From contig NZ_CP031320.1 in the NCBI RefSeq assembly GCF_003355155.1, positions 310,001 through 374,000 of the forward strand: 64,000 bases of DNA. Reading direction: 5' to 3'. A program made the translations under genes and the position numbers. Under the pieces are notes generated by a model. That model made no database searches, was not told where the DNA came from, and saw only the letters and a list, made by a program, of their open reading frames with translations. Below, piece after piece: positions 52,179 to 60,713 of this stretch. The first letter of the stretch is position 1, and every line of letters starts with the position of its first letter. This stretch comes from Streptomyces armeniacus. Lineage in GTDB: Bacteria > Actinomycetota > Actinomycetes > Streptomycetales > Streptomycetaceae.

Positions 52179-53273
52179 TTACAGGCCGCGCCGCTTCCGC
52201 GCCCTCCGGACCAGCGCCGCGGTGCCCAGCAGGGCCACGGTAGCGCCCGCCGCGCCCGCCGCGGTGGCGTCCTTGCGGCCCAGGCGGCGTCCGGCGACCG
52301 TATGGCGGCCGGACACCTCGTCGAGCAGCTCGGCGAGGACTTCCTCGTTCGTCCACTCCGGGCGCCAGCCCGCCTCGTACAGCCGCCGGCCGCTGACCAC
52401 CCAGGGGTGCATCGTGTAGGCGAGGTCGCCGGCCGGTGACGGCGTGAGGCCCAGCCGGTGCAGCCGGGACGCGGCGCCGAGCGCCACCGCGGACGGCAGC
52501 TCCATGCGGCGCATGCCGGTCAGCTCCTCGACCTCCTCCTGCTCCAGCCAGCCGTCGCAGCCGACGGCCAGCTCGCCCTCGGCCTTCTCCAGCGCCGCGT
52601 ACTCGAGCGCGCTCACCAGGTCCTCGATGTGGCAGAACTGCCAGCAGGGCCGCGAGCCCGCGACGACGAGCAGCCGCGGCGACTCGAAGTGCCGGGTCAG
52701 GGCGGTGTCCGTGCCGCCGACGAGGATGGCGGGGCGTACGACCGTCACGTTCAGGCCGGGGTGCGCGCGGGGTGCGCGGCGGGCGAGGCGTTCGATCTCC
52801 AGCAGGTCGCCGACGCCGGTGGCCTCCGCGGTGGCGCGGAGCTCGGCGTCCTCGGCGAGCGGCACGTCGTTGTCCGGGAGGGCGCCGTAGACCATCGCCG
52901 AGGTGCACAGCACCACCCGGCGGACGCCGGCGGCCGCGGCGGCGGTGAGGACGGTCTGGGCGCCGCGCACGTTGTACGCGGTGCGGGCGGTGGGGTCCGT
53001 CTCCAGGTCGAGGTCCAGCGCGAGATGGACGACCACGTCCACCGGCCGCCCGTCGCCGCGCAGCCGGTCGGCGATGGCCGGGTCGCGGACGTCCAGCGTG
53101 TGCCACTGCGCCTCGCTGACCTCCCCTCGGCGTTCGTCGAGGGCGATGACCTGCTTGATCTCCGAGGAGGCGGCCAGCCGCTCGGTGAGCAGCGCACCGA
53201 CCCCGGATGCAGCGCCGGTCACGGCGATGGTTGGGGTTCGCGCTGCGCGAACGTCGGTCTCGGAGGAACTCAC
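52179..53273 (-). CDS. Tail-anchored NAD-dependent epimerase/SDR-like protein
   Basis: A 364-residue extended SDR. TGAASGVGALL near residue 20 binds the dinucleotide, VVHLALDL and [31 protein letters not shown] follow, and RPAILVGG is in the second half. The usual YxxxK is broken: after the Tyr in MVYGALPDND no Lys is at +4, so normal dehydrogenase/epimerase chemistry is doubtful. The last 30 residues (ATAAGAAGATVALLGTAALVRRARKRRGL in part) look like a membrane tail anchor. GTG 53273 begins the frame. It lies upstream of moaE on the same strand. Confidence 0.85.
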   Translation of the reverse strand: MSSSETDVRAARTPTIAVTGAASGVGALLTERLAASSEIKQVIALDERRGEVSEAQWHTLDVRDPAIADRLRGDGRPVDVVVHLALDLDLETDPTARTAYNVRGAQTVLTAAAAAGVRRVVLCTSAMVYGALPDNDVPLAEDAELRATAEATGVGDLLEIERLARRAPRAHPGLNVTVVRPAILVGGTDTALTRHFESPRLLVVAGSRPCWQFCHIEDLVSALEYAALEKAEGELAVGCDGWLEQEEVEELTGMRRMELPSAVALGAASRLHRLGLTPSPAGDLAYTMHPWVVSGRRLYEAGWRPEWTNEEVLAELLDEVSGRHTVAGRRLGRKDATAAGAAGATVALLGTAALVRRARKRRGL

Positions 53274-53406
53274 CGGGCGTCTCCAGCGGTTGTTTCTGGT
53301 ACGAGGTGCGCAGGCTCCATCCTGCCTGACAGGTGTCTAGGCTGGAGGCAGAGCCCACCAGATCACACCAATCGAACCGTCCGACGAGACAGATCCGAGG
53401 AAACCC

Positions 53407-54930
53407 GTGAGTGACATCCCATTCGGATTCGGCGTACCTCCCGAGGAGCCCGAGGACGGGGACGAAGGCAAGAAGAAGCAGGGCGGCGAGAGCGGACAGG
53501 GCGGCGCCGGCCAGAGCGGCGGCGGCCAGCCGAACCCGTTCGGCTTCGGCGGCGGCCAGGGCGGCGCCGAGAATCCGCTCGCCGCGATGTTCGGTTCGCT
53601 CGGCGGCGGCCCCGGCGGCTCGTTCGACCCCAACGACCTGGGCGCGGCCTTCCAGCGCCTCGGCCAGATGATGTCGTACGAGGGCGGCCCGGTGAACTGG
53701 GACATGGCCAAGGACATCGCCCGGCAGACCGTCGCCCAGGGAGTGCCCGGTGACTCGTCGCAGGGCGAGGGTTCGGGCGCCGGTTCCAAGGACGCGAGCG
53801 TCGGACCGAACGAGCGCGCCGCGGTCGAGGAGGCCGTACGCCTCGCCGATCTGTGGCTGGACGGCGCGACCTCGCTGCCCTCCGGTTCCGGTTCGGCCGT
53901 GGCCTGGAGCCGCGCGGAGTGGGTCGAGGCGACGCTGCCCGTGTGGAAGGACCTGGTCGACCCGGTCGCGGAGCGCGTGGGCGCGGCCATGGGGGACGTG
54001 CTTCCGGCGGAGATGCAGGCGATGGCGGGCCCGCTGCTCGGGATGATGCGTTCCATGGGCGGCGCCATGTTCGGCACCCAGATCGGTCAGGCGCTGGGGG
54101 TGCTGGCCGGTGAGGTGGTGGGCTCGACCGACATCGGGCTGCCGCTGGGGCCGGCGGGCAAGGCCGCGCTGCTGCCGCGGAACATCGAGATCTTCGGTAC
54201 GGGCCTGGGCGTCCCGCAGGAGGAGGTCCGGCTGTATCTCGCGCTGCGTGAGGCCGCGCACCAGCGGCTGTTCGCGCACGTGCCGTGGCTGCGTTCGCAC
54301 CTCTTCGGCGCCGTCGAGGGGTACGCACGCGGGATCAAGGTCGACACGAGCAAGCTCGAGGACGTCGTCGGGCAGATCGACCCGCAGCATCCGGAGGAGC
54401 TCCAGCAGGCGCTGCAGCAGGGCATGTTCCAGCCGGAGGACACCCCGGAGCAGAAGGCGGCGCTGGCCCGGCTGGAGACGGCGCTCGCGCTGGTCGAGGG
54501 CTGGGTCGACGCGGTGGTGCACAGCGCCGCCGAGCCGCACCTGCCGTCGGCGGGCGCGCTGCGCGAGACGCTGCGGCGGCGGCGCGCGTCCGGCGGCCCG
54601 GCCGAGCAGACGTTCGCCACGCTGATCGGCCTGGAGCTGCGGCCGCGGCGGCTGCGCGACGCGGCGCGGCTGTGGGCTTCGCTCACGGACGCCCGCGGCA
54701 TGGAGGGGCGCGACGGGCTCTGGGCGCACCCGGACATGCTGCCGACCGCTGAGGACCTGGACGACCCGGACGGCTTCGTGCACCGCGAGCAGCTGGACTT
54801 CTCGGAGCTGGACAAGATGCTCGGAGACGCGGCCGAGAGCGGCGGCTCGGGCGGCGGCACCGGCAAGAGCGACGAAGGCGACAGCGGGAGCGGCGAGGGC
54901 GACAGCGGCGACAGCGGTCCGAAGAAGTGA
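53407..54930 (+). CDS. DUF2342 zinc-dependent metalloprotease-like protein
   Basis: A 507-residue protein. About 65 N-terminal residues are Gly/Gln-rich and disordered; the core (about 70-470) is the DUF2342/F420-associated hydrolase family. Helix VRLYLALREAAHQRLFAHVPWL contains R281-E282-A-A-H285, so the HExxH motif lacks its first His. VVGSTDIGLPLG and AALLPRNIEIF are other family blocks. The C-terminal tail is Ser/Gly/Asp-rich. It overlaps the NUDIX gene by 4 nt. It is annotated as metalloprotease in relatives; activity is not certain here. Confidence 0.85.
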   Translation: MSDIPFGFGVPPEEPEDGDEGKKKQGGESGQGGAGQSGGGQPNPFGFGGGQGGAENPLAAMFGSLGGGPGGSFDPNDLGAAFQRLGQMMSYEGGPVNWDMAKDIARQTVAQGVPGDSSQGEGSGAGSKDASVGPNERAAVEEAVRLADLWLDGATSLPSGSGSAVAWSRAEWVEATLPVWKDLVDPVAERVGAAMGDVLPAEMQAMAGPLLGMMRSMGGAMFGTQIGQALGVLAGEVVGSTDIGLPLGPAGKAALLPRNIEIFGTGLGVPQEEVRLYLALREAAHQRLFAHVPWLRSHLFGAVEGYARGIKVDTSKLEDVVGQIDPQHPEELQQALQQGMFQPEDTPEQKAALARLETALALVEGWVDAVVHSAAEPHLPSAGALRETLRRRRASGGPAEQTFATLIGLELRPRRLRDAARLWASLTDARGMEGRDGLWAHPDMLPTAEDLDDPDGFVHREQLDFSELDKMLGDAAESGGSGGGTGKSDEGDSGSGEGDSGDSGPKK

Positions 54931-55454
54931 GTCTGCACGACGACGCGTCCCGCGTGCTGAAGGAGTGGTCTCCGCCCGAGGGCGGCCAGGAACGGCTGCG
55001 GCTGGCGTATCTCGACCATCTGGCGGCCCGTCCGGACGCCATGTCCCGGTCCTGCCGGGACGGTCACCTCACGGCGAGCGCGCTGGTGGTCGATCCCGTA
55101 CGCGGCCGGGTGCTGCTCACGCTGCACCGCAAGCTGCGGATGTGGCTGCAGACGGGCGGGCACTGCGAGCCCGTCGACACCACGCTGGCGGGCGCGGCCA
55201 TGCGGGAGGCCGCGGAGGAGTCGGGCATCGAGGGGCTGACGCTGCTGCCCGGCGGCCCTGTCGGCCTGGACCGCCATCTGACGCCGTGCGCCTGGCACTT
55301 GGACGTGCAGTACGCCGTGCTCGCGCCGGAGGGCGCGGTGGAGGCGGTCAGCGAGGAGTCGCTGGAGCTGCGCTGGTACGCGTACGAGGACGTGCCGGCC
55401 GTCGCCGACGAGTCCGTCGCCCGGCTGACGGACCGCACCCGCGCCCGGCTGTGA
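54927..55454 (+). CDS. NUDIX hydrolase, variant box
   Basis: A 175-residue NUDIX protein. GGHCEPVDTTLAGAAMREAAEESGI (box at about residues 76-100) keeps the REAAEESG core, but Asp or Thr is in place of the first conserved Glu and spacing is shifted, as in the GGHxEP-D subfamily. GTG 54927 overlaps the metalloprotease stop, so the two are translationally coupled. Substrate unknown. No membrane or signal segment. Confidence 0.85.
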   Translation: MSLHDDASRVLKEWSPPEGGQERLRLAYLDHLAARPDAMSRSCRDGHLTASALVVDPVRGRVLLTLHRKLRMWLQTGGHCEPVDTTLAGAAMREAAEESGIEGLTLLPGGPVGLDRHLTPCAWHLDVQYAVLAPEGAVEAVSEESLELRWYAYEDVPAVADESVARLTDRTRARL

Positions 55455-55498
55455 CCGGGCGCGGGCGGGCCGCCGTCCGTGCCGGTGCCGCGGCTGGT

Positions 55499-55524
55499 GC
55501 CCGGGCCGGCGGTCCGGCCCGGGC
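55499..55524. terminator. Hairpin between NUDIX and AIM24 genes
   Basis: GCCCGGGCCG and CGGCCCGGGC form a perfect 10-bp stem with a 6-nt loop between two convergent genes. Confidence 0.75.
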
Positions 55525-55530
55525 CCTGGC

Positions 55531-56286
55531 TCAGTTGGACCAGATGTTGCCCTGGTTCTGACCGCGGGCGCCCTGCTGACCCATGCCGTACTGCGCCGCG
55601 CCACCGCCTATCACCGCGTTCTGCGGCGGCAGCAGCTCGCTGGGCTGCACGAGGGCGTAGCCCTGCCCCATGAAGCTCAGCTCCCAGCCCTCACCCGTGT
55701 TGCCGCGGCGCCGCCAGACGCCGGACGAGCTGGTCTGCGCCTGCATCTGGACCCGCAGCGAGCTGGACCAGGCGACGACGGCGTCGGAGTCGGCGTTCGC
55801 GTACGTCTCCGGGCTGATCTGCAGCATCAGCGGCTGCCCGGAGGTCATGAGCGCGACCTTCCCCTGCCCGGAGATGTTGAGGTTGTACTTGCCGGAGCCG
55901 GACACTCCGTACTGGCTGTCCACCGAGATCACCTCCCAATGGAGGCCGGAGTCCAGCGCGAGGACGTACTGCCCGTCGACCGTCAGGCCCTGGTGGTCGA
56001 CGTCCACGATGTGGATGTACTGCGCGAGGTTGGCGAGGAAGACCGTGCCGTCGCCGGAGCAGCGCATCAGGTCCAGGCCCTCGCCGGTCCTGGCCCGGTC
56101 GCGGCGCTGGCCCCGCGTCTGGTACTCGCCGTCGAACTCCAGCAGCCCCTGGTACGCGACCATGCTGCCCTGCCGGGCGAGCACGTCCTCGTGGCCGCTC
56201 AGCGAGACGCGCAGCAGCCGTTCGTTCTGCAGGCTGTAGCGGTCGGCGGACTGGACCTCGGTGTAGCCGAAAAGCGGACTCTGCAT
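55531..56286 (-). CDS. AIM24-family protein (third of three)
   Basis: A 251-residue AIM24/TRAP-like beta-sandwich protein. It carries the family's RQGSMVAYQG, LMRCSGDGTVFLANLAQYIHIVDVD, YVLALDSGLHWEV and GQGYALVQPSE blocks. AIM24 proteins have a fold related to TRAP and Fmp-type proteins of unknown activity; the yeast member acts on mitochondrial inner-membrane organisation. It follows the second AIM24 gene by 16 bp in one operon headed by TerD-AIM24. The C-terminus is Gly/Gln-rich. Confidence 0.88.
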   Translation of the reverse strand: MQSPLFGYTEVQSADRYSLQNERLLRVSLSGHEDVLARQGSMVAYQGLLEFDGEYQTRGQRRDRARTGEGLDLMRCSGDGTVFLANLAQYIHIVDVDHQGLTVDGQYVLALDSGLHWEVISVDSQYGVSGSGKYNLNISGQGKVALMTSGQPLMLQISPETYANADSDAVVAWSSSLRVQMQAQTSSSGVWRRRGNTGEGWELSFMGQGYALVQPSELLPPQNAVIGGGAAQYGMGQQGARGQNQGNIWSN

Positions 56287-56302
56287 GGTGTTTCCCTCCC
56301 CC

Positions 56303-56986
56303 TCAGCCCCGCGCCCGCAGGCGGTCGGTGCTGTCCTCGCTGGGCTGCACGACGACGAAGCCCTGGCCGGAGAAGCCCATCTGGTAGGCCTCGCCGCTGC
56401 CGCGGCCGATCATCGACGACGCCTTGAAGCTGCGCTTGCCCTTCATCTTCAGATGCGTCGACCAGGCGACGAGCGCGTCCGGATCGACGTACGTCTCGTC
56501 CGCGCCGCGGCCGCAGTCGACCACGACCGGCATTCCGCGGGTGGTGATCGCCACCCAGCCGGTGCCCTGGATCGCGACGTTGAACAGGCCCTGCCCGGAG
56601 AACTTGGCCATGCCCTTCACGCGCTGGACGCCCCAGTTGAGGTGGGCGTCGAAGGCGAGGATGTTGGTGCCGTTGACGGAGAGGCTGTCCTCGTTGAGGT
56701 TGAGCACGACGACGTCGGCGCCGTAGTCGGCGAGGTACAACAGCCCGTCGCCGTGGCACCGCATCAGCGGCGCGCCCTCGCCGGTCAGCCACTGGGAGGC
56801 CATCTGGCGTACGGCGGGCGGGTTGGGCTCGTACTGCACGAAGCCCTCGTACGCGACCATCGAACCGGTGCGGGCGAACAGGTCCTGGCCGGACTGCATG
56901 ACGACCTTCAGCATGCTGGTGCCGTGGTTCTCCATGCGGGCGGCCGGGGCGGTCGGGGCGTAGCCCGAGATGAGTTGCTGATCCAT
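56303..56986 (-). CDS. AIM24-family protein (second of three)
   Basis: A 227-residue AIM24 protein, clearly a paralogue of its neighbours: MLKVVMQSGQDLFARTGSMVAYEG, PLMRCHGDGLLYLADYGADVVVLNL, NILAFDAHLNWGVQRVKG, FSGQGFVVVQPSE. It ends with a short charged tail. It is 10 bp downstream of the TerD-AIM24 fusion and 16 bp upstream of the next AIM24 gene. The three copies diverge enough to be specialised, perhaps forming a hetero-oligomer. Confidence 0.88.
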   Translation of the reverse strand: MDQQLISGYAPTAPAARMENHGTSMLKVVMQSGQDLFARTGSMVAYEGFVQYEPNPPAVRQMASQWLTGEGAPLMRCHGDGLLYLADYGADVVVLNLNEDSLSVNGTNILAFDAHLNWGVQRVKGMAKFSGQGLFNVAIQGTGWVAITTRGMPVVVDCGRGADETYVDPDALVAWSTHLKMKGKRSFKASSMIGRGSGEAYQMGFSGQGFVVVQPSEDSTDRLRARG

Positions 56987-56996
56987 GACGGGCTCC

Positions 56997-58745
56997 TCAG
57001 ACCTCGCAGGGCTGGACGACGATGAAGTTCCCGGGGGCGCCGCGGAACTGGAGGTTCACGGTCTCGCCGCTGTGCCCCGGATACGCCTGACGGCGCAGCC
57101 GTACCTGGCTGGAGACGATGACCTGCGCCGCGGCCGACCACGCGACGACCGCGTCGGCGTCCGCGAACGTCGTCGGCGTGACCGGCAGGACGACCGGAGT
57201 GCCCTGGGTCTTGACGACGACGGTGCCCGTGCCCTGGAACTGCATCGTGAACAGCGCGCCGCCCGGTATGCCGTGGCCCTCGATCCGCCGCACCTCGTGC
57301 TGCAGCGACTCGTCGAACGCGAGAACGTTCTCCGCCGACACGCAGATCGCGTCGCCCTGGAGCTCGATGGGGTGCAGATTCCCGGCCTGCTCGGCGAAGA
57401 ACACCTGGCCGCCGCCGGAGCAGCGCATCAGCTGCATCTCCTGGCCGGTGGCGTTGCCGACGACGCGGCCGCGGAAGCCGGCGCCCTTGTAACTGAAGTC
57501 GACCTTGCCCTGGTACAGCACCATGCTGCCCTGCTTGGCGAGCACCGGCTGGCCGTCCATGCCGAGGTCGACGCGGGCGAGCTGGCCGTTCTGCAGCGTC
57601 CAGCGCTGCCCGGTCGGCGCCTCGCGGTACTTCTCCAGCGTGACGGACATCCCGGCCGCGGGGCCCTGCGGGACCTGCGGCATCTGCGGTGCGCCGGGCT
57701 GGCCGAACGGGTTCGGCACGGCCTGGCCGGGCACGCCCTGCTGGCCGCCGGGCGGCGGCACGGGCAGCGGCTGGCCCGGGGGCTGCTGCCCGGGCGGCTG
57801 CCCGAACGGCGCGCCCTGCGGGGCACCGGGCGGCGGCGGCACGGGCAGGGGCTGACCGGGGGGCTGCTGGCCGGAGGGCTGGCCGAACGGCGGTGCCTGG
57901 CCCGGTGTGCCGGGCGGGCCCGGCGGCGGGACGGGCTGGCCGGGCTGCTGGCCGGGCGGCGTGATGGGAGCGGCGATGGTGGGGGCGGCGGCGTGCGCGG
58001 CCGCGGGCGACTGGGGCGCCGGCTGCTGCGGGGCCGGTGCCTGCGGCTGCGGCGCCTGGGGTGCTTGCGGCGCCTGCGGAGCCTGCGGCGCGGCGGGCGC
58101 GCCGCCCGGCGGCGGTGCGAACCCCGGCGCGGGCTGCTGCGGCGCCGCGGGTGCGCCGGCCTGGCCGCCCGGAGGCGCGAACCCGGGCGCTCCGCCCTGC
58201 TGCGCGGCGGGCTCCTCCTCGGCGACCTCGCCGCCGAAGTTCGCGAGCAGCGCTTCCAGCCCGCCGTCGAAGCCCTGGCCGACAGCCGCGAACCGCCACA
58301 CGTCCTTCATGTAGAAGTCCGCGAGCATCACGGCGCGCTCGGTGCTGAACTCCGAGCCCTGGAAGGCGTACCGCGCGACCTCCTCGCCGCCCGCGACGAT
58401 ACGGATGTATCCGGGGCCGACCTGCGACATCTGCCCGGCGCCGTCGATCGTCGCGGTGAACGTCAGCTTCTGGATGTTCTGCGGGATGCGGTCGAGTGTG
58501 ACGCGGAACGACTCCGTGTCACCGGCCTGTGCACCGAGCTGCTGGATGGACTCCTCGGGCGACTTCGGCTGGTTGAAGAACACGAAGTAGCGATCGTCGG
58601 AGAGCCGTTCCTCGGCATCGAGGCCGAAGCAGCTGATGTCGAAGCTGAGCCCGGGGCCCGCGATCTGCACGCCGACGTACAGATCCGTTCCCGCTGTCAG
58701 GTCACTGATCTTGGCCTTGTGGCCGCGTTGGAATTCCCTGGCCAT
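56997..58745 (-). CDS. TerD-AIM24 fusion protein
   Basis: A 582-residue two-domain protein. Residues 1-180 are a TerD domain (DISCFGLDAEERLSDDRYFVFFNQPKSP..., RIPQNIQKLTFTATID..., EFSTERAVMLADFYMKDVWRF), a calcium-binding fold of tellurium-resistance and stress systems. A long Pro/Gln/Gly-rich linker (about 185-355) joins an AIM24 domain (LAKQGSMVLYQGKVD, QLMRCSGGGQVFFAEQAG, NVLAFDESLQHEV, GNFIVVQPCEV). It heads a three-gene operon with two more AIM24 proteins. A stress or envelope role is suggested by TerD only. Confidence 0.9.
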   Translation of the reverse strand: MAREFQRGHKAKISDLTAGTDLYVGVQIAGPGLSFDISCFGLDAEERLSDDRYFVFFNQPKSPEESIQQLGAQAGDTESFRVTLDRIPQNIQKLTFTATIDGAGQMSQVGPGYIRIVAGGEEVARYAFQGSEFSTERAVMLADFYMKDVWRFAAVGQGFDGGLEALLANFGGEVAEEEPAAQQGGAPGFAPPGGQAGAPAAPQQPAPGFAPPPGGAPAAPQAPQAPQAPQAPQPQAPAPQQPAPQSPAAAHAAAPTIAAPITPPGQQPGQPVPPPGPPGTPGQAPPFGQPSGQQPPGQPLPVPPPPGAPQGAPFGQPPGQQPPGQPLPVPPPGGQQGVPGQAVPNPFGQPGAPQMPQVPQGPAAGMSVTLEKYREAPTGQRWTLQNGQLARVDLGMDGQPVLAKQGSMVLYQGKVDFSYKGAGFRGRVVGNATGQEMQLMRCSGGGQVFFAEQAGNLHPIELQGDAICVSAENVLAFDESLQHEVRRIEGHGIPGGALFTMQFQGTGTVVVKTQGTPVVLPVTPTTFADADAVVAWSAAAQVIVSSQVRLRRQAYPGHSGETVNLQFRGAPGNFIVVQPCEV

Positions 58746-58815
58746 ACGTAACGACCGTCCCCCATCCGTTTTGCCATGAGTACGTCGCGACAGGCTAACG
58801 GGTGCGGCCGACAGT

Positions 58816-59367
58816 TCACTCGTCGCGGGCGGCAGGAAGATACGGCAGCCGGTCGGCGGCGCAGATCCCCTCGAGGAACCCGCGGGCCCGCTCCGTACGG
58901 GGATAGTCGTCCAACAGCCGCCAGAACCGGGCCCCGTGGCCCGGCACGAGGAGATGCGCGAGCTCGTGCAGGAGGACGTAGTCGATCACGTACTCCGGCA
59001 TGCCCTGGAGCCGGTGCGAGAGCCGGATGCTGCCCTCGGCCGGAGTGCAGGAGCCCCAGCGGGTGTTCTGGTTCGTCACCCAGCGTACGGACGCGGGGCG
59101 GGCACGTCCCTGGAGGTAGCGCTCGGAGAGGTCCCTGGCCCGCTCGGCCAGCTCGCTGTCGCCGAGCAGCCGCCTGCCCTCCTGCGCGGCGAGCTTGTCG
59201 AGCATGACGCCGACCCAGCGCTCTTCCTCGTCCACCGACATGCGGGCCGGGATGAGCACGACGGTTCTGTCGCCTTCCCGGTAGGCGGAGACCGTACGGC
59301 GGCGGCGGGCGCTGCGGCGCACCTCGACCGCGCTCCGGCTGGTGCTGTTCAGCGGGTCGGCGGGCAC
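58816..59367 (-). CDS. YgjP-like zinc metallopeptidase (SprT/M48-type motif)
   Basis: A 183-residue protein. HELAHLLVPGHGARFW gives the HExxH zinc pair and the third His; NQNTRWGSCTPAEGSIRLSHRL is the upstream block characteristic of YgjP/WLM-like domains. It is cytoplasmic and has no signal. Relatives are thought to be proteases or to bind nucleic-acid-linked proteins, but activity is unproven. The N-terminal stretch is basic (RRSARRRR). It lies 70 bp from the TerD-AIM24 gene on the same strand. Confidence 0.85.
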   Translation of the reverse strand: MPADPLNSTSRSAVEVRRSARRRRTVSAYREGDRTVVLIPARMSVDEEERWVGVMLDKLAAQEGRRLLGDSELAERARDLSERYLQGRARPASVRWVTNQNTRWGSCTPAEGSIRLSHRLQGMPEYVIDYVLLHELAHLLVPGHGARFWRLLDDYPRTERARGFLEGICAADRLPYLPAARDE

Positions 59368-59471
59368 GCCCCGACGTTACCCGCTGGCGCTGGCGGAAGT
59401 CCCGGCTCCGGGGCGGTTGACGCGGAAACGCCGCAGCCGGCACCTGGCTTGTACGACTATTAACCCCCACC

Positions 59472-59480
59472 TGTGGATAA
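59472..59480 (-). other. Isolated perfect DnaA-box sequence
   Basis: TGTGGATAA is the reverse complement of the E. coli-type DnaA box TTATCCACA. It is single, about 40 bp upstream of the ThiF-like gene, with no cluster around it, so it is no origin. In a 70+% GC genome such a 9-mer is rare, so DnaA binding cannot be excluded. Confidence 0.3.
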
Positions 59481-59519
59481 GTCTGAACGCCTTTCGCCGA
59501 GAACCTCCATGCTGTTCTC

Positions 59520-60641
59520 ATGCACCCGATGATCAAGCCCGCGCTGCGGCGCGGCTGGCGTGACCGGCAGACGGTTCAGTACGGCGTGGCGCCCGCACAC
59601 GCTGTGCTGCTCGGGCCGGTCGACGACACCACGGCGTTGTTCCTCGACCTGATGGACGGCACCAGGAGCATGCAGCGGCTCCGCGTGGAGGCGACCGCGC
59701 TCGGTCTGGCGCCCGACGCGGCGGACCGGCTGGTGGAGCGGCTCACCAGAGCCGGTCTGCTGGACGACGCCACTGCGGACCGGCAGGCGGCGGCGAGCGT
59801 CGGCGACCGGCTGCGCCCCGACCTCGCCTCGCTCTCCGCCGTGCACCCCGAACCGGGCGCGGGGCCGCGCCGGCTGGCGGCCAGACGCGCCGGACGGGTC
59901 CAGGTGCGCGGCGCGGGACGGGTCGGCGCGACGGTCGCGGCCGCCCTCTCGGCCGCGGGCGTCGGGCAGGTGGACGTGGTGGACGGCGGCCAGGTCGAGC
60001 CCTGGGACACCTCACCAGGCGGCATCCCCGCGACGCGTACGGGCGAGCGCCGCGACGCCGCCGCGCGCAAGGCCGTGAACGGCGCCAGGCCCTGGCCGTC
60101 CCGGAAGGGCACACCGGAGGGCCGGGTCGGGGACGGGCTGAGCCTGGTGGTGATCGCCCCGCGCGACGGCCTCGACGCGTACGCCCCGGATCCCGCCGTC
60201 GCCGAGCGGTTCGTCCGGGCGGGCATCCCGCATCTGTACGGCGGTGTGATCGAGGGCACGGGCGTGGTGGGGCCGCTGGTGCTGCCCGGCGTGACCCCCT
60301 GTGCGAGCTGCCTGATGCGCACCCGCGCCGAACGGGAGCCCAGCTGGCCGCTGGTGGTGGGCCAGTGGCGCACGGCCGCGCGCAGACGGGCCGGGGTGGC
60401 CGCGTGTGACACGGCTCTGGCGGTGATGGTCGCGGGGGCCGTCACCTCCTACGCGCTGAGCTTTCTCGACGGCGACGGCGGATGCGCCGCCGGGTACCGC
60501 ATGCGGCTCGTGCTCCCCCACCTGCTGCCCGACACGGAGTTGTTCACTCCGCACCGTGAATGTCCCTGCGGTGCCGATTCGGCGACGGTGGGACGCCCAC
60601 CCTCGGCCAGGGAGCCCGGACAGGCCACAATGGCGGGGTAG
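59520..60641 (+). CDS. Orphan ThiF/E1-like (TOMM cyclodehydratase-type) protein
   Basis: A 373-residue protein. After about 110 residues of helical N-terminus comes a Rossmann region (RVQVRGAGRVGATVAAALSAAGVGQVDVVDGG) as in ThiF/MoeB/E1 enzymes, and zinc-type Cys pairs C261/C264 (CASC) and C348/C350 (CPC). The usual NxxRQ catalytic block is replaced by DTSPGGIPATRTG, so adenylation is doubtful. It resembles the partner protein of azoline-forming cyclodehydratases, but no YcaO or precursor peptide is near. ATG 59520 is used without a clear ribosome-binding site. Confidence 0.8.
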   Translation: MHPMIKPALRRGWRDRQTVQYGVAPAHAVLLGPVDDTTALFLDLMDGTRSMQRLRVEATALGLAPDAADRLVERLTRAGLLDDATADRQAAASVGDRLRPDLASLSAVHPEPGAGPRRLAARRAGRVQVRGAGRVGATVAAALSAAGVGQVDVVDGGQVEPWDTSPGGIPATRTGERRDAAARKAVNGARPWPSRKGTPEGRVGDGLSLVVIAPRDGLDAYAPDPAVAERFVRAGIPHLYGGVIEGTGVVGPLVLPGVTPCASCLMRTRAEREPSWPLVVGQWRTAARRRAGVAACDTALAVMVAGAVTSYALSFLDGDGGCAAGYRMRLVLPHLLPDTELFTPHRECPCGADSATVGRPPSAREPGQATMAG

Positions 60642-60713
60642 TCGGCGTTCCCGGGATTTCCGGTGTTCGCAGTGCCGCGATCCGGTTGTGCTGTCAGGGA
60701 GTTGGAGGGGCGC

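Noticed and set aside
51601..54783. A 1060-codon minus-strand open frame
   Set aside because: Only the end is real (moaE). The remainder is a shadow of the epimerase-like gene and antisense to the DUF2342 gene.
59520..60641. Thiazole/oxazole-modified peptide cluster
   Set aside because: No YcaO, dehydrogenase or precursor-like small ORF could be found within 10 kb on either strand.
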